In this document: positions 36,684 through 45,979 of the stretch, one piece after another | How the letters are laid out: the number at the start of each line of letters is the position of its first letter | Numbering within the stretch: position 1 is the stretch's first letter | Assembly (NCBI GenBank): GCA_013285445.1 | Contig: CP053448.1 | Location: 2,459,530 to 2,523,529 of the forward strand | DNA length: 64,000 nt | Reading direction: 5' to 3' | From: Pseudomonadota bacterium | GTDB lineage: Bacteria; Pseudomonadota; Gammaproteobacteria; Xanthomonadales; Wenzhouxiangellaceae | Made by a program: the position numbers and the translations under genes | The notes under the pieces: model-generated | What the model saw: only the letters and a program-made list of their open reading frames with translations | What the model was told of the DNA's origin: nothing | Database searches by the model: none

Positions 36684-38162
36684 ATGATCCAGTCTGCACG
36701 GCATACGCTTTACCTGCTCATCATTGTAGCGATGCTGCTCGCGCTGCAGGTCCGGGCACAAAGTGGCGTTCAGTTGCCCGACATCGGACGCACCTCGACG
36801 CAGGTTCTGTCGCCCGAGGAACAGCGCACCTTCCCATCCGACTTCGAGCGATTCCTGCGCGCCAACCATCTGCTCATCGAAGATCCGCTGGTCAGCGAAT
36901 ACTTCAGGGACATGGGCTATCGTCTGGTGTCGTATTCCAGCCGGCCGGGCAACACCTTTCACTTCTTTGTCATCGACGACCCCAACATCAACGCCTTCGC
37001 CGCACCGGCCTCGGTCATCGGCCTGCATACCGGCCTGATTCTGGCCGCCGAAGACCACAGCGAAATTGCCGGCGTCATCGCGCACGAGATTGCGCACGTC
37101 ACCCAGGACCACCTGGCACGCGGCCTCGAAAACAGCCAGCAGGTTTCGCTGCCGACCCTTCTGGCCACGATCGGCCTGGCGCTGGCGGCCGGCGCGGCCG
37201 GTGCCGGTGGCGAGGCCAGCCAGGCGATCATGATGAGTGGCCTGAGCCTGGCCCAGCAATTCCAGATCAATCACACGCGCCAAAACGAGGCCGAGGCCGA
37301 CCGAATCGGCATTGCGCTGATGGCCGGCGCCGGCTATGACCCTCAGGGCATGACGCGCTTTTTCGAGCGACTCAGCGTGATCTCCCGCCCGATGGGCGAA
37401 GGGCCGCCGGAGTATCTCCGCACCCACCCCCTGACCGTGAACCGGATTGCCGAGGCACGCACACGCGCCGAGCAGCTGCCGGTGCGCGAACCACTCGACG
37501 GTGGCATGTTCCACACCGTCCAGGCGCGGCTGCGGGCACTGGTCAGCAGCAAGCCCGGACAGGCCGAAGACTGGTTTCGCGCACGAATTGCCGAAGGCAG
37601 CCGGCCGGAAAACTCGATGCGCTATGGTCTGGCCTTCAGTCTGCTGCGTGAAGGCCGGCTTGACCAGGCCCGCAAGGAGCTCGATGCACTGCTGGCGTCC
37701 GCGCCAGACGAACGACTCTACCAACTGCTCGAGGCCAAGTGGCTGCTCGCTGTAGGCCGCCAAAGCGAAACCCTGGACATTCTCGAGTCGCTTTACTGGC
37801 AGTATCCTGGCAATGGCCTGGTCGCCCGTCAGTTTGCACAGGCGCTGATGCACGATCCGGATCCGGCCAGGGCGGCGCGCGCAGGCGGCATCCTGCGTCA
37901 GTACCTGCGCCACCACGAAAACGATGTCGAAATGACTGAGCTGTACGCGCGTGCCGCCGATCGAGCAGGACAGAGCGTGCGGGCAGCCGAGGCCCTGGCC
38001 GAAAGCTACGCAATGCGTGGCGCCGTCAAAGAAGCCATCATCCAGCTTGAACGGGTCAGCAAGCGAGACGACCTCGACTACTACCAGCGCGCACGCGTCA
38101 ACGCCCGAATGGAGCAGCTCCGCGCGGAGCGGCTGCGACTGGCCGAGCAAGCGGGCCGCTGA
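36684..38162 (+). CDS. bepA: Periplasmic M48 zinc metalloprotease with TPR repeats (BepA-like)
   Basis: 492 aa from the ATG at 36684. Signal peptide LYLLIIVAMLLALQVRAQS. The zinc motif is HEIAHVTQDH, with the third ligand Glu in NEAEADRIGIALMAGAGYD. NAFAAPASVIGLHTGLI is the conserved strand before it. The second half (about 300-490) is helical TPR-like repeats. BepA chaperones and degrades outer-membrane proteins such as LptD. Close to other envelope-assembly genes. Confidence 0.93.
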   Translation: MIQSARHTLYLLIIVAMLLALQVRAQSGVQLPDIGRTSTQVLSPEEQRTFPSDFERFLRANHLLIEDPLVSEYFRDMGYRLVSYSSRPGNTFHFFVIDDPNINAFAAPASVIGLHTGLILAAEDHSEIAGVIAHEIAHVTQDHLARGLENSQQVSLPTLLATIGLALAAGAAGAGGEASQAIMMSGLSLAQQFQINHTRQNEAEADRIGIALMAGAGYDPQGMTRFFERLSVISRPMGEGPPEYLRTHPLTVNRIAEARTRAEQLPVREPLDGGMFHTVQARLRALVSSKPGQAEDWFRARIAEGSRPENSMRYGLAFSLLREGRLDQARKELDALLASAPDERLYQLLEAKWLLAVGRQSETLDILESLYWQYPGNGLVARQFAQALMHDPDPARAARAGGILRQYLRHHENDVEMTELYARAADRAGQSVRAAEALAESYAMRGAVKEAIIQLERVSKRDDLDYYQRARVNARMEQLRAERLRLAEQAGR

Positions 38163-38185
38163 AGGCCAGGCACAGGGAGGGCCGG

Positions 38186-38220
38186 TTGTCAACAAACTGT
38201 CACCCGGATCAGGCTATGGT
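38186..38220 (+). promoter_or_regulatory. Pho box and -10 of the ppk-ppx operon
   Basis: Two 7-base direct repeats, TTGTCAA and CTGTCAC, separated by CAAA (38186-38203), match the PhoB box layout (CTGTCAT-N4-CTGTCAT). An 11-base spacer leads to TATGGT (38215-38220), the usual distance from box to -10 in Pho promoters. The ppk ATG follows at 38282. Confidence 0.75.
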
Positions 38221-38281
38221 AGACGGTTACCGACGTGTTGAGCGCGCGTCGCCCGATCACCGCCATTTCGCTGCGCCATCG

Positions 38282-40414
38282 ATGAAAACGAACGGCAGTC
38301 CCATTCGGATCTCGCAACGCGTCAGTCCGCTTGAGCGCTGGACAGACGATTCGGTTGACGATCCGGCCGTCTTGATCAACCGCGAAATCAGTCTGCTTAC
38401 GTTTACCCGGCGGGTGCTTGAAATGGCGCGGGACGACACCCTGCCGCTGCTCGAGCGCCTGCGTTTCCTGTGCATTTCCTGCACCAATCTGGACGAGTTC
38501 TTCGAAGTACGTGTAGCCGCGATCCGCCAGCGCATGCAGCATGGCGCGAACCAGCCGGGCCCCGACGGGCTGACTCCCGGCGCAACCCTGGCGGCCATCC
38601 GCGAGACCGTGCTCGAGATGGTCCAGACACAATACCGCGTCCTCAATCAGGAACTCATGCCGGACCTGCAGCGGCAGGGCATTCACATCGTCAGGCGCAG
38701 CGAGTGGAGTCAGCGCCAGCGGCGCTGGCTACACCGTCACTTCCAGCGACAGATCATGCCGGTGCTCAGTCCGCTGGGACTCGATCCGGCGCACCCGTTC
38801 CCGCGAATACTCAACAAGAGCCTCAACTTCGCCGTCGCCCTGGAAGGCCGGGATGCCTTCGGACGCGACAGCGGCATGGCACTGGTGCGGGCGCCACGAT
38901 CCCTGCCGCGCATCATCCGCATACCCAAGAGCTACTCACGCGGGCCGGATGACTTCGTCTTTCTGTCGTCGATCATGCACGCGTTCATCAGTGAGCTGTT
39001 TCCTGGCATGGACGTCCGCGGCTGCTACCAGTTCCGGGTGACCCGCAATAGCGAGCTGTTTGTCGACGAAGAAGAAGTCGAGGATCTGGCTCGAGCGCTG
39101 GAGGGCGAACTGATGGAACGCGGATTTGCCGAGGCCGTGCGGCTGGAGGTTGCCGATCAGTGCCCGGAGAACGTAGTGCGTTACCTGGCGACGAAGTTCG
39201 GCCTGGACGACGACGACATCTACCGATGTGACGGTCCGGTTAACCTCAACCGGATGAGCGCGGTCTGCGACCTGGCTGATCGGCCTGACCTGAAGTATCC
39301 GCCGTTCCAGCCGCACACACCGGAAGCGCTCGGCAGCAGTGGGAAACTGTTCGGCGCCATCGCGCGGCAGGACCATGTCCTGCATCATCCCTACGACAGC
39401 TTCCAGCCAGTGCTCGATCTGTTGCGCGAAGCCGCCTGGGACCCGCAGGTGCTTGCAATCAAACAGACTCTCTATCGCACTGGCGCCGATTCGCCGCTGG
39501 TCGCGCTGCTCATCGAGGCAGCGCGCTCGGGCAAGGACGTGACGGTGGTCGTCGAGCTGCGCGCACGTTTCGATGAAGAGGCCAACATCAACCTGGCCAC
39601 ACGGCTCCAGGAAGCCGGGGTCCAGGTCGTCTACGGCGTGGTGGGGCACAAGGCACATGCCAAGATGATGCTGATCGTCAGGCGCGAGCGCGGGCAGCTC
39701 AAACGCTACGTGCACCTGGGAACGGGCAATTACCACCAGGGCACGGCTCGGGCCTACACCGACTGGAGTCTGATGAGCACGGATCGCGAGCTTGCCCGCG
39801 ACGTTCACCGGGTATTCCAGCAGCTCTCCGGCCCAGGGCGCGTGCAACGACTCGAACGCCTGATTCAGTCGCCTTTCGGTCTGCACGAGTTCCTGCTCGA
39901 GCGCATCGCGCGGGAAACCGACAACGCCCGGGCCGACCGGCCTGCCGCGATCTGCGCCAAGATGAATGCACTGACCGAGCCGACGATCATTCACGCCCTC
40001 TACCGTGCCTCACGCGCCGGCGTCCGCATCCGGCTGGTGGTGCGCGGTATCTGCTGCCTGAGACCCCGGGTACCGGGACTGTCGGAGACCATTCAGGTGC
40101 GATCGATCCTGGGTCGTTTCCTGGAACACAGCCGCGTGTACCACTTCGAAAACGACGGTCAGCCCGAAACCTGGGCCGCCAGCGCCGACTGGATGGAACG
40201 CAACCTGTTCCAGCGCGTCGAGACCTGTTTTCCGATTGTCGATCCGGCCTCCGCCGAACGAGTTCGCCACGACAGCATTGATCTGGCCTTCCGCGATGAT
40301 GTTCAGGCCTGGGAGCTGGACGGCAACGGCACTTGGCACCTGATTGATTCGGCCGCGGGCAAGCCGCTGCACAATCCACAGGATATTCTCATGCACGCCC
40401 GTCCGCATGCCTGA
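38282..40414 (+). CDS. ppk: Polyphosphate kinase 1
   Basis: 710 aa from the ATG at 38282. PPK1 N-terminal INREISLLTFTRRVLEMARDDTLPLLERLRFLCISCTNLDEFFEVRVA, a phospholipase D-like core with the phosphohistidine loop GHKAHAKMMLIVRRE, and HLGTGNYHQGTARAYTDWSL. It polymerises the gamma-phosphate of ATP to polyphosphate at the inner membrane. Overlaps ppx by 8 bases; both are downstream of the Pho box. Confidence 0.97.
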   Translation: MKTNGSPIRISQRVSPLERWTDDSVDDPAVLINREISLLTFTRRVLEMARDDTLPLLERLRFLCISCTNLDEFFEVRVAAIRQRMQHGANQPGPDGLTPGATLAAIRETVLEMVQTQYRVLNQELMPDLQRQGIHIVRRSEWSQRQRRWLHRHFQRQIMPVLSPLGLDPAHPFPRILNKSLNFAVALEGRDAFGRDSGMALVRAPRSLPRIIRIPKSYSRGPDDFVFLSSIMHAFISELFPGMDVRGCYQFRVTRNSELFVDEEEVEDLARALEGELMERGFAEAVRLEVADQCPENVVRYLATKFGLDDDDIYRCDGPVNLNRMSAVCDLADRPDLKYPPFQPHTPEALGSSGKLFGAIARQDHVLHHPYDSFQPVLDLLREAAWDPQVLAIKQTLYRTGADSPLVALLIEAARSGKDVTVVVELRARFDEEANINLATRLQEAGVQVVYGVVGHKAHAKMMLIVRRERGQLKRYVHLGTGNYHQGTARAYTDWSLMSTDRELARDVHRVFQQLSGPGRVQRLERLIQSPFGLHEFLLERIARETDNARADRPAAICAKMNALTEPTIIHALYRASRAGVRIRLVVRGICCLRPRVPGLSETIQVRSILGRFLEHSRVYHFENDGQPETWAASADWMERNLFQRVETCFPIVDPASAERVRHDSIDLAFRDDVQAWELDGNGTWHLIDSAAGKPLHNPQDILMHARPHA

Positions 40415-41924
40415 ACGACAGCTCTACGCCGCCATCGACCTCGGCAGCAACAGTTTTCACATGCTCGTCGCCCGACGCGAACACGACGAGCTACGCGTGA
40501 TCGACCGAATCAAGGACATGGTGCGCCTGGTCGGCGGTCTCGATGATGACGGGCGACTCGACAGCGAAACCCGCCAGCGCGCCCTGGCCAGCCTGGCCCG
40601 CTTCGGTCAGCGAATCGCCGGCATTCCCCAGCACCAGATCAGGACAGTGGGCACCCAGGCGTTTCGCCAGCTCGCCAATCCGGCCTCGTTTCTGGTCGTG
40701 GCTGAAACCGCACTCAGCTGCCCGATCGATATCATCGGTGGTCGGGAGGAGGCGCGGCTGGTCTATCTGGGCGTCAGCCAGGGCACAGCACCGGCCGGCG
40801 GACGACGCCTGATCGTCGACATTGGCGGCGGCTCCACCGAGCTTGTGATTGGCGAAGGTGAGCAGCCTGACCTGGCCGAGAGCATTCCGACCGGCTGTGT
40901 TTCGGTCACGCGCCGCGGTTTTCCGGACGGCCGCATCACCGCCAAACGATGGCAGCGCGCAGTCGAAGCCGTCGGCGAGGCGCTGCTCGATATCCGAGCC
41001 GACTGCCGCCGGCTCGGGTGGCAGCAGGCCGTTGGCTCGTCGGGGACGCTTCGGGCCATCGAGACGATGGCCGCGGGTCGTCGCGGCGTGGACGATGCCT
41101 GCATCGAGCGCAGCGATCTGGACGACCTCAGGCAACGCATCCTGCGTGCCGGACATATCGACCGAATCGAGCTGCCGGGCCTGTCGAACCGCCGCCGGCC
41201 GGTCATCGTCGGTGGCCTTGCTGTTCTGGAGGCCGTGATGGACACCCTGGACATCGAGCGGATCCAGGTGTCGCCCTTTGCGCTGCGCGAAGGGCTGCTG
41301 CACGACCTGATCGGCCGCCTGACGCATCGCGACCCACGCGCCCGCACCGTGACTGCAATGGCCGAGCGTTATCAGTGCGACGCCCACCAGGCGGCACGGG
41401 TGCGTGACTGGACGCTGACGGCGGCCGAGCAAGTGGCCGAAGCCTGGCGTTTGAGCCTCGCCCACACCGAAATGCTCGAATGGGCCTGCCAGCTGCACGA
41501 GCTTGGCCTGAGCATTGCCCACGATCGACATGCCCGTCACGGCGCCTATGTGATCGAACACGCCGACATGGCCGGCTTCACTCGCCAGGAGCAGCAGTTC
41601 ATGGCCGCCCTGGTCTGCCTGCAGCGTGGCCGGATCGAACCGAGCGTGATTCGGCAGCTGCCCGGCAGGCTGCAGCATCCGCTGTGCCGGCTGGTCGCCA
41701 TCATGCGCCTGGCGGTGGCCTTTGCACGCAGCCGGCGCGACAGCGACATGCCTGATTTTGCCCTGTTCGGCGACGACAACCGGCTTCGCCTCGACCTGCC
41801 GCGCGGCTGGCTGCAGGTGCATCCGCTGACGCGCCGGAGCCTGGGTTTTCAGCAGCGCCAGCTTCGGCACATTGATATCCATCTGACTCTCGGCGAGCTG
41901 GCGCCGGTCAAACACCTGCTGTGA
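40407..41924 (+). CDS. ppx: Exopolyphosphatase / guanosine pentaphosphatase
   Basis: 505 aa from the ATG at 40407, overlapping ppk. Actin-fold phosphatase with AAIDLGSNSFHMLVAR, GRRLIVDIGGGSTELVIGEGEQ and GLAVLEAVMDTL; the C-terminal part is an HD-like helical domain (CQLHELGLSIAHDRHARHGAYVIEHADMAGF). It degrades polyphosphate and pppGpp. The operon opposes synthesis (ppk) with breakdown. Confidence 0.96.
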   Translation: MPERQLYAAIDLGSNSFHMLVARREHDELRVIDRIKDMVRLVGGLDDDGRLDSETRQRALASLARFGQRIAGIPQHQIRTVGTQAFRQLANPASFLVVAETALSCPIDIIGGREEARLVYLGVSQGTAPAGGRRLIVDIGGGSTELVIGEGEQPDLAESIPTGCVSVTRRGFPDGRITAKRWQRAVEAVGEALLDIRADCRRLGWQQAVGSSGTLRAIETMAAGRRGVDDACIERSDLDDLRQRILRAGHIDRIELPGLSNRRRPVIVGGLAVLEAVMDTLDIERIQVSPFALREGLLHDLIGRLTHRDPRARTVTAMAERYQCDAHQAARVRDWTLTAAEQVAEAWRLSLAHTEMLEWACQLHELGLSIAHDRHARHGAYVIEHADMAGFTRQEQQFMAALVCLQRGRIEPSVIRQLPGRLQHPLCRLVAIMRLAVAFARSRRDSDMPDFALFGDDNRLRLDLPRGWLQVHPLTRRSLGFQQRQLRHIDIHLTLGELAPVKHLL

Positions 41925-42871
41925 GCCAGTGGCGTCCGACCGCCGCAGTGCCCACGCTGCGCCGGCGTGCCGAGCTGCTGGCGCAGATTCGCCGGTTTTT
42001 CGCCAAGCGCGATGTCGTTGAAGTCACCACGCCGGTGCTCACTGCCGCCGGAGTCAGCGATGTCCATATCGAAAGCATGTCGCTGTCCGGGCAGCGCGGC
42101 TGGCTTAGGACCTCGCCGGAGTACTACCACAAGCGGCTGCTGGCGGCGGGTTGCGGCGATCTCTACGAGATCGGACCCGTATTCCGCGCCGGCGAATCGG
42201 GGCGCCACCACCGACCCGAGTTCACCCTTCTGGAATGGTATCGAATCGGCTGGACCTGGCGAGAACTGGCCGCAGAAGCGGTCGATCTCGTCGTCGCCTG
42301 TCTTGGCGAAACCGGCCCGGAGTGGGCGGTCGACTACGTAACCTGGCGTCAGTGCCTGGGCCAGGCCATCGGCGTTGACCCGCTACGTGCCGATGACCGC
42401 GACCTGGCCCGTGCAGCCGGCGGCGACGCGCCGGACAACAGTGACCGCGACACGCTGCTCGACTTCCTGTTTGCCACCCGGGCCCAGCCGCAACTGCCGC
42501 CGCGACAGCTTACCGTTGTCTACGATTACCCGGCTTCGCAGGCCGCGCTGGCGCGCCTGAGGCCAGACAAGCCTTGCCTGGCTGAGCGGTTCGAGATCTT
42601 TGCGGGTTCACTTGAGCTGGGCAACGGCTATCGAGAACTGGTCGATGCCGGGCAGCAGCGAGCGCGCTTCGAGTCGGACAACCACCGCCGTCACCAGATC
42701 GGGCGCCGACCGATGCCGATCGATGAAGCGCTGCTGGCCGCGCTGGATAGCGGCCTGCCCGAATGCGCAGGGATTGCCCTGGGGTTCGACCGCCTGGCAA
42801 TGCTGGCACTGGCAATCGACGAGATCAGCGATGTCCTTGCCTTTACCCCGCCTGTCCTGCCCGACCCGTAG
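41921..42871 (+). CDS. epmA: Elongation factor P--(R)-beta-lysine ligase (EpmA)
   Basis: 316 aa, starting at GTG overlapping the ppx TGA (GTGA). A class II lysyl-tRNA synthetase-like catalytic core without the anticodon domain: VEVTTPVLTAAGVSDVHIES, LRTSPEYYHKRLLAAGCGDLYEIGPVFRAGESGRHHRPEFTLLEWY, and ending ALGFDR-type GIALGFDRLAMLAL. It activates beta-lysine and attaches it to EF-P. The partner epmB and efp are not in the window. Overlaps the next gene tail-to-tail. Confidence 0.93.
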   Translation: MSQWRPTAAVPTLRRRAELLAQIRRFFAKRDVVEVTTPVLTAAGVSDVHIESMSLSGQRGWLRTSPEYYHKRLLAAGCGDLYEIGPVFRAGESGRHHRPEFTLLEWYRIGWTWRELAAEAVDLVVACLGETGPEWAVDYVTWRQCLGQAIGVDPLRADDRDLARAAGGDAPDNSDRDTLLDFLFATRAQPQLPPRQLTVVYDYPASQAALARLRPDKPCLAERFEIFAGSLELGNGYRELVDAGQQRARFESDNHRRHQIGRRPMPIDEALLAALDSGLPECAGIALGFDRLAMLALAIDEISDVLAFTPPVLPDP

Positions 42872-43400
42872 CCGGCCAGCGCCAGCGCTCCGCGAAACGC
42901 CGGGCGCACAGCCGAATTCGTTCAACCAGGCTCAGTCGGTTGGGTTGAACCAGCCGCTGCAGCTCGTCGCCGGCGACCTCGACGGTGTGCCCTGCGGCGG
43001 TCTGCAGCACCAGGATCAGCGACTCGGGGAACGGTTGCGATACCACCGGCTGGTCCAGCCAGGGCGGCACCGACAGCAGCGGTCCGTCCGGCGCTGCAAA
43101 GCGGACGCCAAGCAGGTAACCAGCCACGGGCGAGCCGGATTGCGGCTTCAGCCAGACCAGGCTCAGCGGATGGCTGCGGGCAACCAGGGTACCGGTCGTC
43201 GGCGGTTCACTGCCAGCCGGATGAAAAAAACGCTGCACGCCAGTATCGCTGGCTAGAATCAGTGTTTCGGCAAGCGGCGCGGGCCAGATTGCCGTGAGCA
43301 ACCCGCGTGCCGGCCAGATCATCAAGGCGACGATAACGGCAAGCAGGCCCATCCCGGCCGACACGCGAACCAGGACCATGGACATCACCCCGCGCATCAT
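42843..43400 (-). CDS. Hypothetical membrane-anchored protein
   Basis: 185 aa from the ATG at 43400; later ATGs at 43385 and beyond are possible and no good SD decides. One N-terminal membrane helix (MGLLAVIVALMIWPARGLLTAIW), then a mainly extracytoplasmic domain of about 130 residues with strand-rich sequence. No family recognised. It overlaps the end of epmA by 29 bases on the other strand and lies divergent from the GNAT-VanY gene. Confidence 0.5.
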   Translation of the reverse strand: MMRGVMSMVLVRVSAGMGLLAVIVALMIWPARGLLTAIWPAPLAETLILASDTGVQRFFHPAGSEPPTTGTLVARSHPLSLVWLKPQSGSPVAGYLLGVRFAAPDGPLLSVPPWLDQPVVSQPFPESLILVLQTAAGHTVEVAGDELQRLVQPNRLSLVERIRLCARRFAERWRWPATGRAGQAG

Positions 43401-43485
43401 GTGCCAAAATATAGCATGGAGCCGATTGGAATCCGTCAACCGATCATCTCTCAGGGGGCAGGAACCAAGCAAACAGGAGGGCTTG

Positions 43486-44475
43486 ATGACTCAAACTGCC
43501 GAGGCCGCCATGAAAGACGCGATCCAAGTGCGTCCAGCACGTGCCACGGAACTGTCAACACTGGCCGAACTGATCAAGTCCCGGTTGCCCGATATGATGT
43601 CAAGCCTGCGTCGCGACGGAACGGTCGAGTCTCATCTGGCCCGGCTGATTCCGGACCAGGCGCTGGTCATTGCAACGCATCAGACACGCCTGGCCGGGCT
43701 GGCCGCACTCGACGTCGACCGCGGCCGGATCCTGGCCTGCTTTCTCGATCCCGAGACCGCAACACCAGATACACCTCGACGTCTGTTTGCCGAGCTGGAG
43801 ACACGCGCGCTTGGCTTCGGTATCCGCACACTCGGTGGACGTGCGCGCCGCAGGGTTTCGGGCTTTATGCGCTCTCTCGGATACAGCTGTCGGCCTGCGA
43901 CTGACGATGATGAATCCATCGAAACCGATAAGGATCTTCTTCGCGGCGCCGATCCATCAATCGTCGGAATACTCAAAACCTGCGACGAGCTGGGTGTCCC
44001 GGAGGACTACGGGGTCCGCCACCGCATGGCTATCGTCCCGGAGGCCAACGAGCTGGTTGCGGCCGGGATCGATATTTTTGGCCGCCAGCAGAAACTCTCC
44101 CCTCCGGCCGCCGAAGCCTTTCAAAAAATGACCGCCGCAGCCGATGGCGCCGGCATCCAGCTCAAGCTGGTTTCGGGGTTCCGGCCGGTCGTCTACCAGG
44201 CCAACCTGGTGCGCCGCAAGCTGGAAGCCGGGCAGCGAATCAGCCAGGTGCTGCAGTCGTCGGCCGCGCCGGGATTCAGCGAACACCACAGCGGCCGGGC
44301 GGTCGATCTGACCACGCACAGCTGCAAACCCCTGCAGCCGGAGTTCGCCCAGACCAAAGCCTACCAGTGGCTGCTGTCCAACGCCCGCTACTTCGGATTC
44401 AGCGAATCCTACCCGCGCAACAATCGCCACGGCATCAACTGGGAACCCTGGCACTGGTACTACCATCGTCCCTGA
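43486..44475 (+). CDS. Fusion of a degenerate GNAT domain and a VanY-type D-alanyl-D-alanine carboxypeptidase
   Basis: 329 aa from the ATG at 43486 (CAGGAGG upstream). The N-terminal 145 residues look like a GNAT acetyltransferase (RPARATELSTLAELI...RRLFAELETRALGFGIRTLGG...FMRSLGYSCRP) but lack the acetyl-CoA loop Q/RxxGxG/A. From about 175 to the end is a peptidase M15B domain: KLVSGFRPVVYQANLV, the zinc ligands of SEHHSGRAVDLT and the C-terminal EPWHWYYH. M15B enzymes trim D-Ala from muropeptides. No signal peptide is visible, so it may act in the cytoplasm or use another route. Confidence 0.82.
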   Translation: MTQTAEAAMKDAIQVRPARATELSTLAELIKSRLPDMMSSLRRDGTVESHLARLIPDQALVIATHQTRLAGLAALDVDRGRILACFLDPETATPDTPRRLFAELETRALGFGIRTLGGRARRRVSGFMRSLGYSCRPATDDDESIETDKDLLRGADPSIVGILKTCDELGVPEDYGVRHRMAIVPEANELVAAGIDIFGRQQKLSPPAAEAFQKMTAAADGAGIQLKLVSGFRPVVYQANLVRRKLEAGQRISQVLQSSAAPGFSEHHSGRAVDLTTHSCKPLQPEFAQTKAYQWLLSNARYFGFSESYPRNNRHGINWEPWHWYYHRP

Positions 44476-44499
44476 ACCAGTCGCACGCTGGCGCAGGCG

Positions 44500-45912
44500 T
44501 CAGCAAATCCCCTGCCAGGCCGCCAGCGCGCGCTTGCGGCTTGCAGCCAGATCGACGCAGGCGGTCGGGTAGCCCAGTTGGCTGGACTCCCGAGCGCTCA
44601 GTGGCCGGTGAATTCGCTCGCTGCCCCGCTCCTTCAGCTCCGGGCACCAGCACCTGACGTAGTCACCGTCGGGATCAAAGCGCTGCCCCTGAAGGACCGG
44701 GTTGAACACCCGAAAGTAGGGCGCTGCGTCAACACCGCAACCCGCCGTCCACTGCCAGCCCTGGCTGTTGTTGGCCAGATCGGCATCCACCAGGGTGTCC
44801 CAGAACCAGCGCGCCCCTTCCTGCCAGGGTATGAGCAGGTTCTTGGTCAGGAATGAGGCCACGATCATGCGTAACCGATTGTGCATCCAGCCTGTCGCCC
44901 ACAGCTCGCGCATGCCGGCATCGACCATCGGCACACCGGTCATACCGGCCTGCCAGGCTTCCAAATCTCCCCGGTAATCGTCTGCCCTGCGCCAGGGAAA
45001 GGACCTGAAGCGATGGTCCAGCGCCCGCTCGGGCATGTCGGGAAAATGCCAGAGCAGATGGTAGGAGAACTCCCGCCAGGCGATTTCGCTCAGGAAAACG
45101 AGCCGGCCCTTGCCGTCGGGCAGTTCGCCGGACGGCTGCAGTGCGCGAGCGACCTGCGCAGAAGAAATCTCCCCGAAACGAAGATGCGGAGACAAGCGAG
45201 AAGTGCCGGCCCGATCCGGACGGTCGCGGCAGTGGTGATAGTCCGCCACGGCCAGTCCCAGAAACCGCTCCAGGCTGCGCCTGGCACCGGGCTCCCCCGG
45301 ATTCCAGGCCTGCCGCAGGCCGTCGGTCCAGTCGATCGCCGGCAGCAGACCCAGCGCATCGATGTCCAGACTGGCCGGCCAGCGGCTCGGACCGTTCAGA
45401 CGGCGCGGCTCGGGGTGCGGATCCGGCAGGCGCCACTCGCGCTGCATCCGTCGCCAGTAGGGTGTGAAGACCCGATAAGGCGTGTCGTCGTCCTTGCGCA
45501 AGCACCAGGGCTCGAACAACAGCGAGGCAGCATGGCTGTGCACCGTCAGGCCGCGCTCTTGAAGACGCTTCTTGAGCTGGCGATCACGGGCCACACCGGG
45601 CGCCTCATAGCGACGATTCCAGTACACGGCACAGGCGCCACTGGCGTTCCTGATGCGTATCAGCTCGGCTTCGGCGTCACCGCGAGCGACCACCAGCCGG
45701 ACGCCACGCTGGCGCAGGCGCTGGTCGAGTGCGGTCAGTGAATGATGGAGCCACCAGCGACTGGCGGCGCCACGCGCCCATTCGGGTTCGGCCGCCGAAT
45801 CTTCAATGAAGACCGGCACCACGCGGTCATGCGCAGACCGAGCGTGGTGCAGAGCGGGGTTGTCTGCCAGCCGGAGATCGTTTCGAAACCAGACGATTGC
45901 AGTTCCTGCCAT
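44500..45912 (-). CDS. phrB: Deoxyribodipyrimidine photolyase
   Basis: 470 aa, the class I CPD photolyase length. N-terminal antenna domain IVWFRNDLRLADNPALHHA; FAD domain with RFGEISSAQVARAL, AWREFSYHLLWHFPD, GMRELWATGWMHNRLRMIVASFLTKNLLIPWQEGARWFWDTLVDADLANNSQGWQWTAG. These blocks include the FAD-binding Arg/Asn and tryptophan electron-transfer residues. Repairs UV cyclobutane dimers with blue light. Converges with the GNAT-VanY gene. Confidence 0.96.
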   Translation of the reverse strand: MAGTAIVWFRNDLRLADNPALHHARSAHDRVVPVFIEDSAAEPEWARGAASRWWLHHSLTALDQRLRQRGVRLVVARGDAEAELIRIRNASGACAVYWNRRYEAPGVARDRQLKKRLQERGLTVHSHAASLLFEPWCLRKDDDTPYRVFTPYWRRMQREWRLPDPHPEPRRLNGPSRWPASLDIDALGLLPAIDWTDGLRQAWNPGEPGARRSLERFLGLAVADYHHCRDRPDRAGTSRLSPHLRFGEISSAQVARALQPSGELPDGKGRLVFLSEIAWREFSYHLLWHFPDMPERALDHRFRSFPWRRADDYRGDLEAWQAGMTGVPMVDAGMRELWATGWMHNRLRMIVASFLTKNLLIPWQEGARWFWDTLVDADLANNSQGWQWTAGCGVDAAPYFRVFNPVLQGQRFDPDGDYVRCWCPELKERGSERIHRPLSARESSQLGYPTACVDLAASRKRALAAWQGIC

Positions 45913-45979
45913 TGGCCCATCATGCCACCACCGTTCTCAAGACGGCATGAACCGCGAACGGGATCAGGCTTACTAACGG

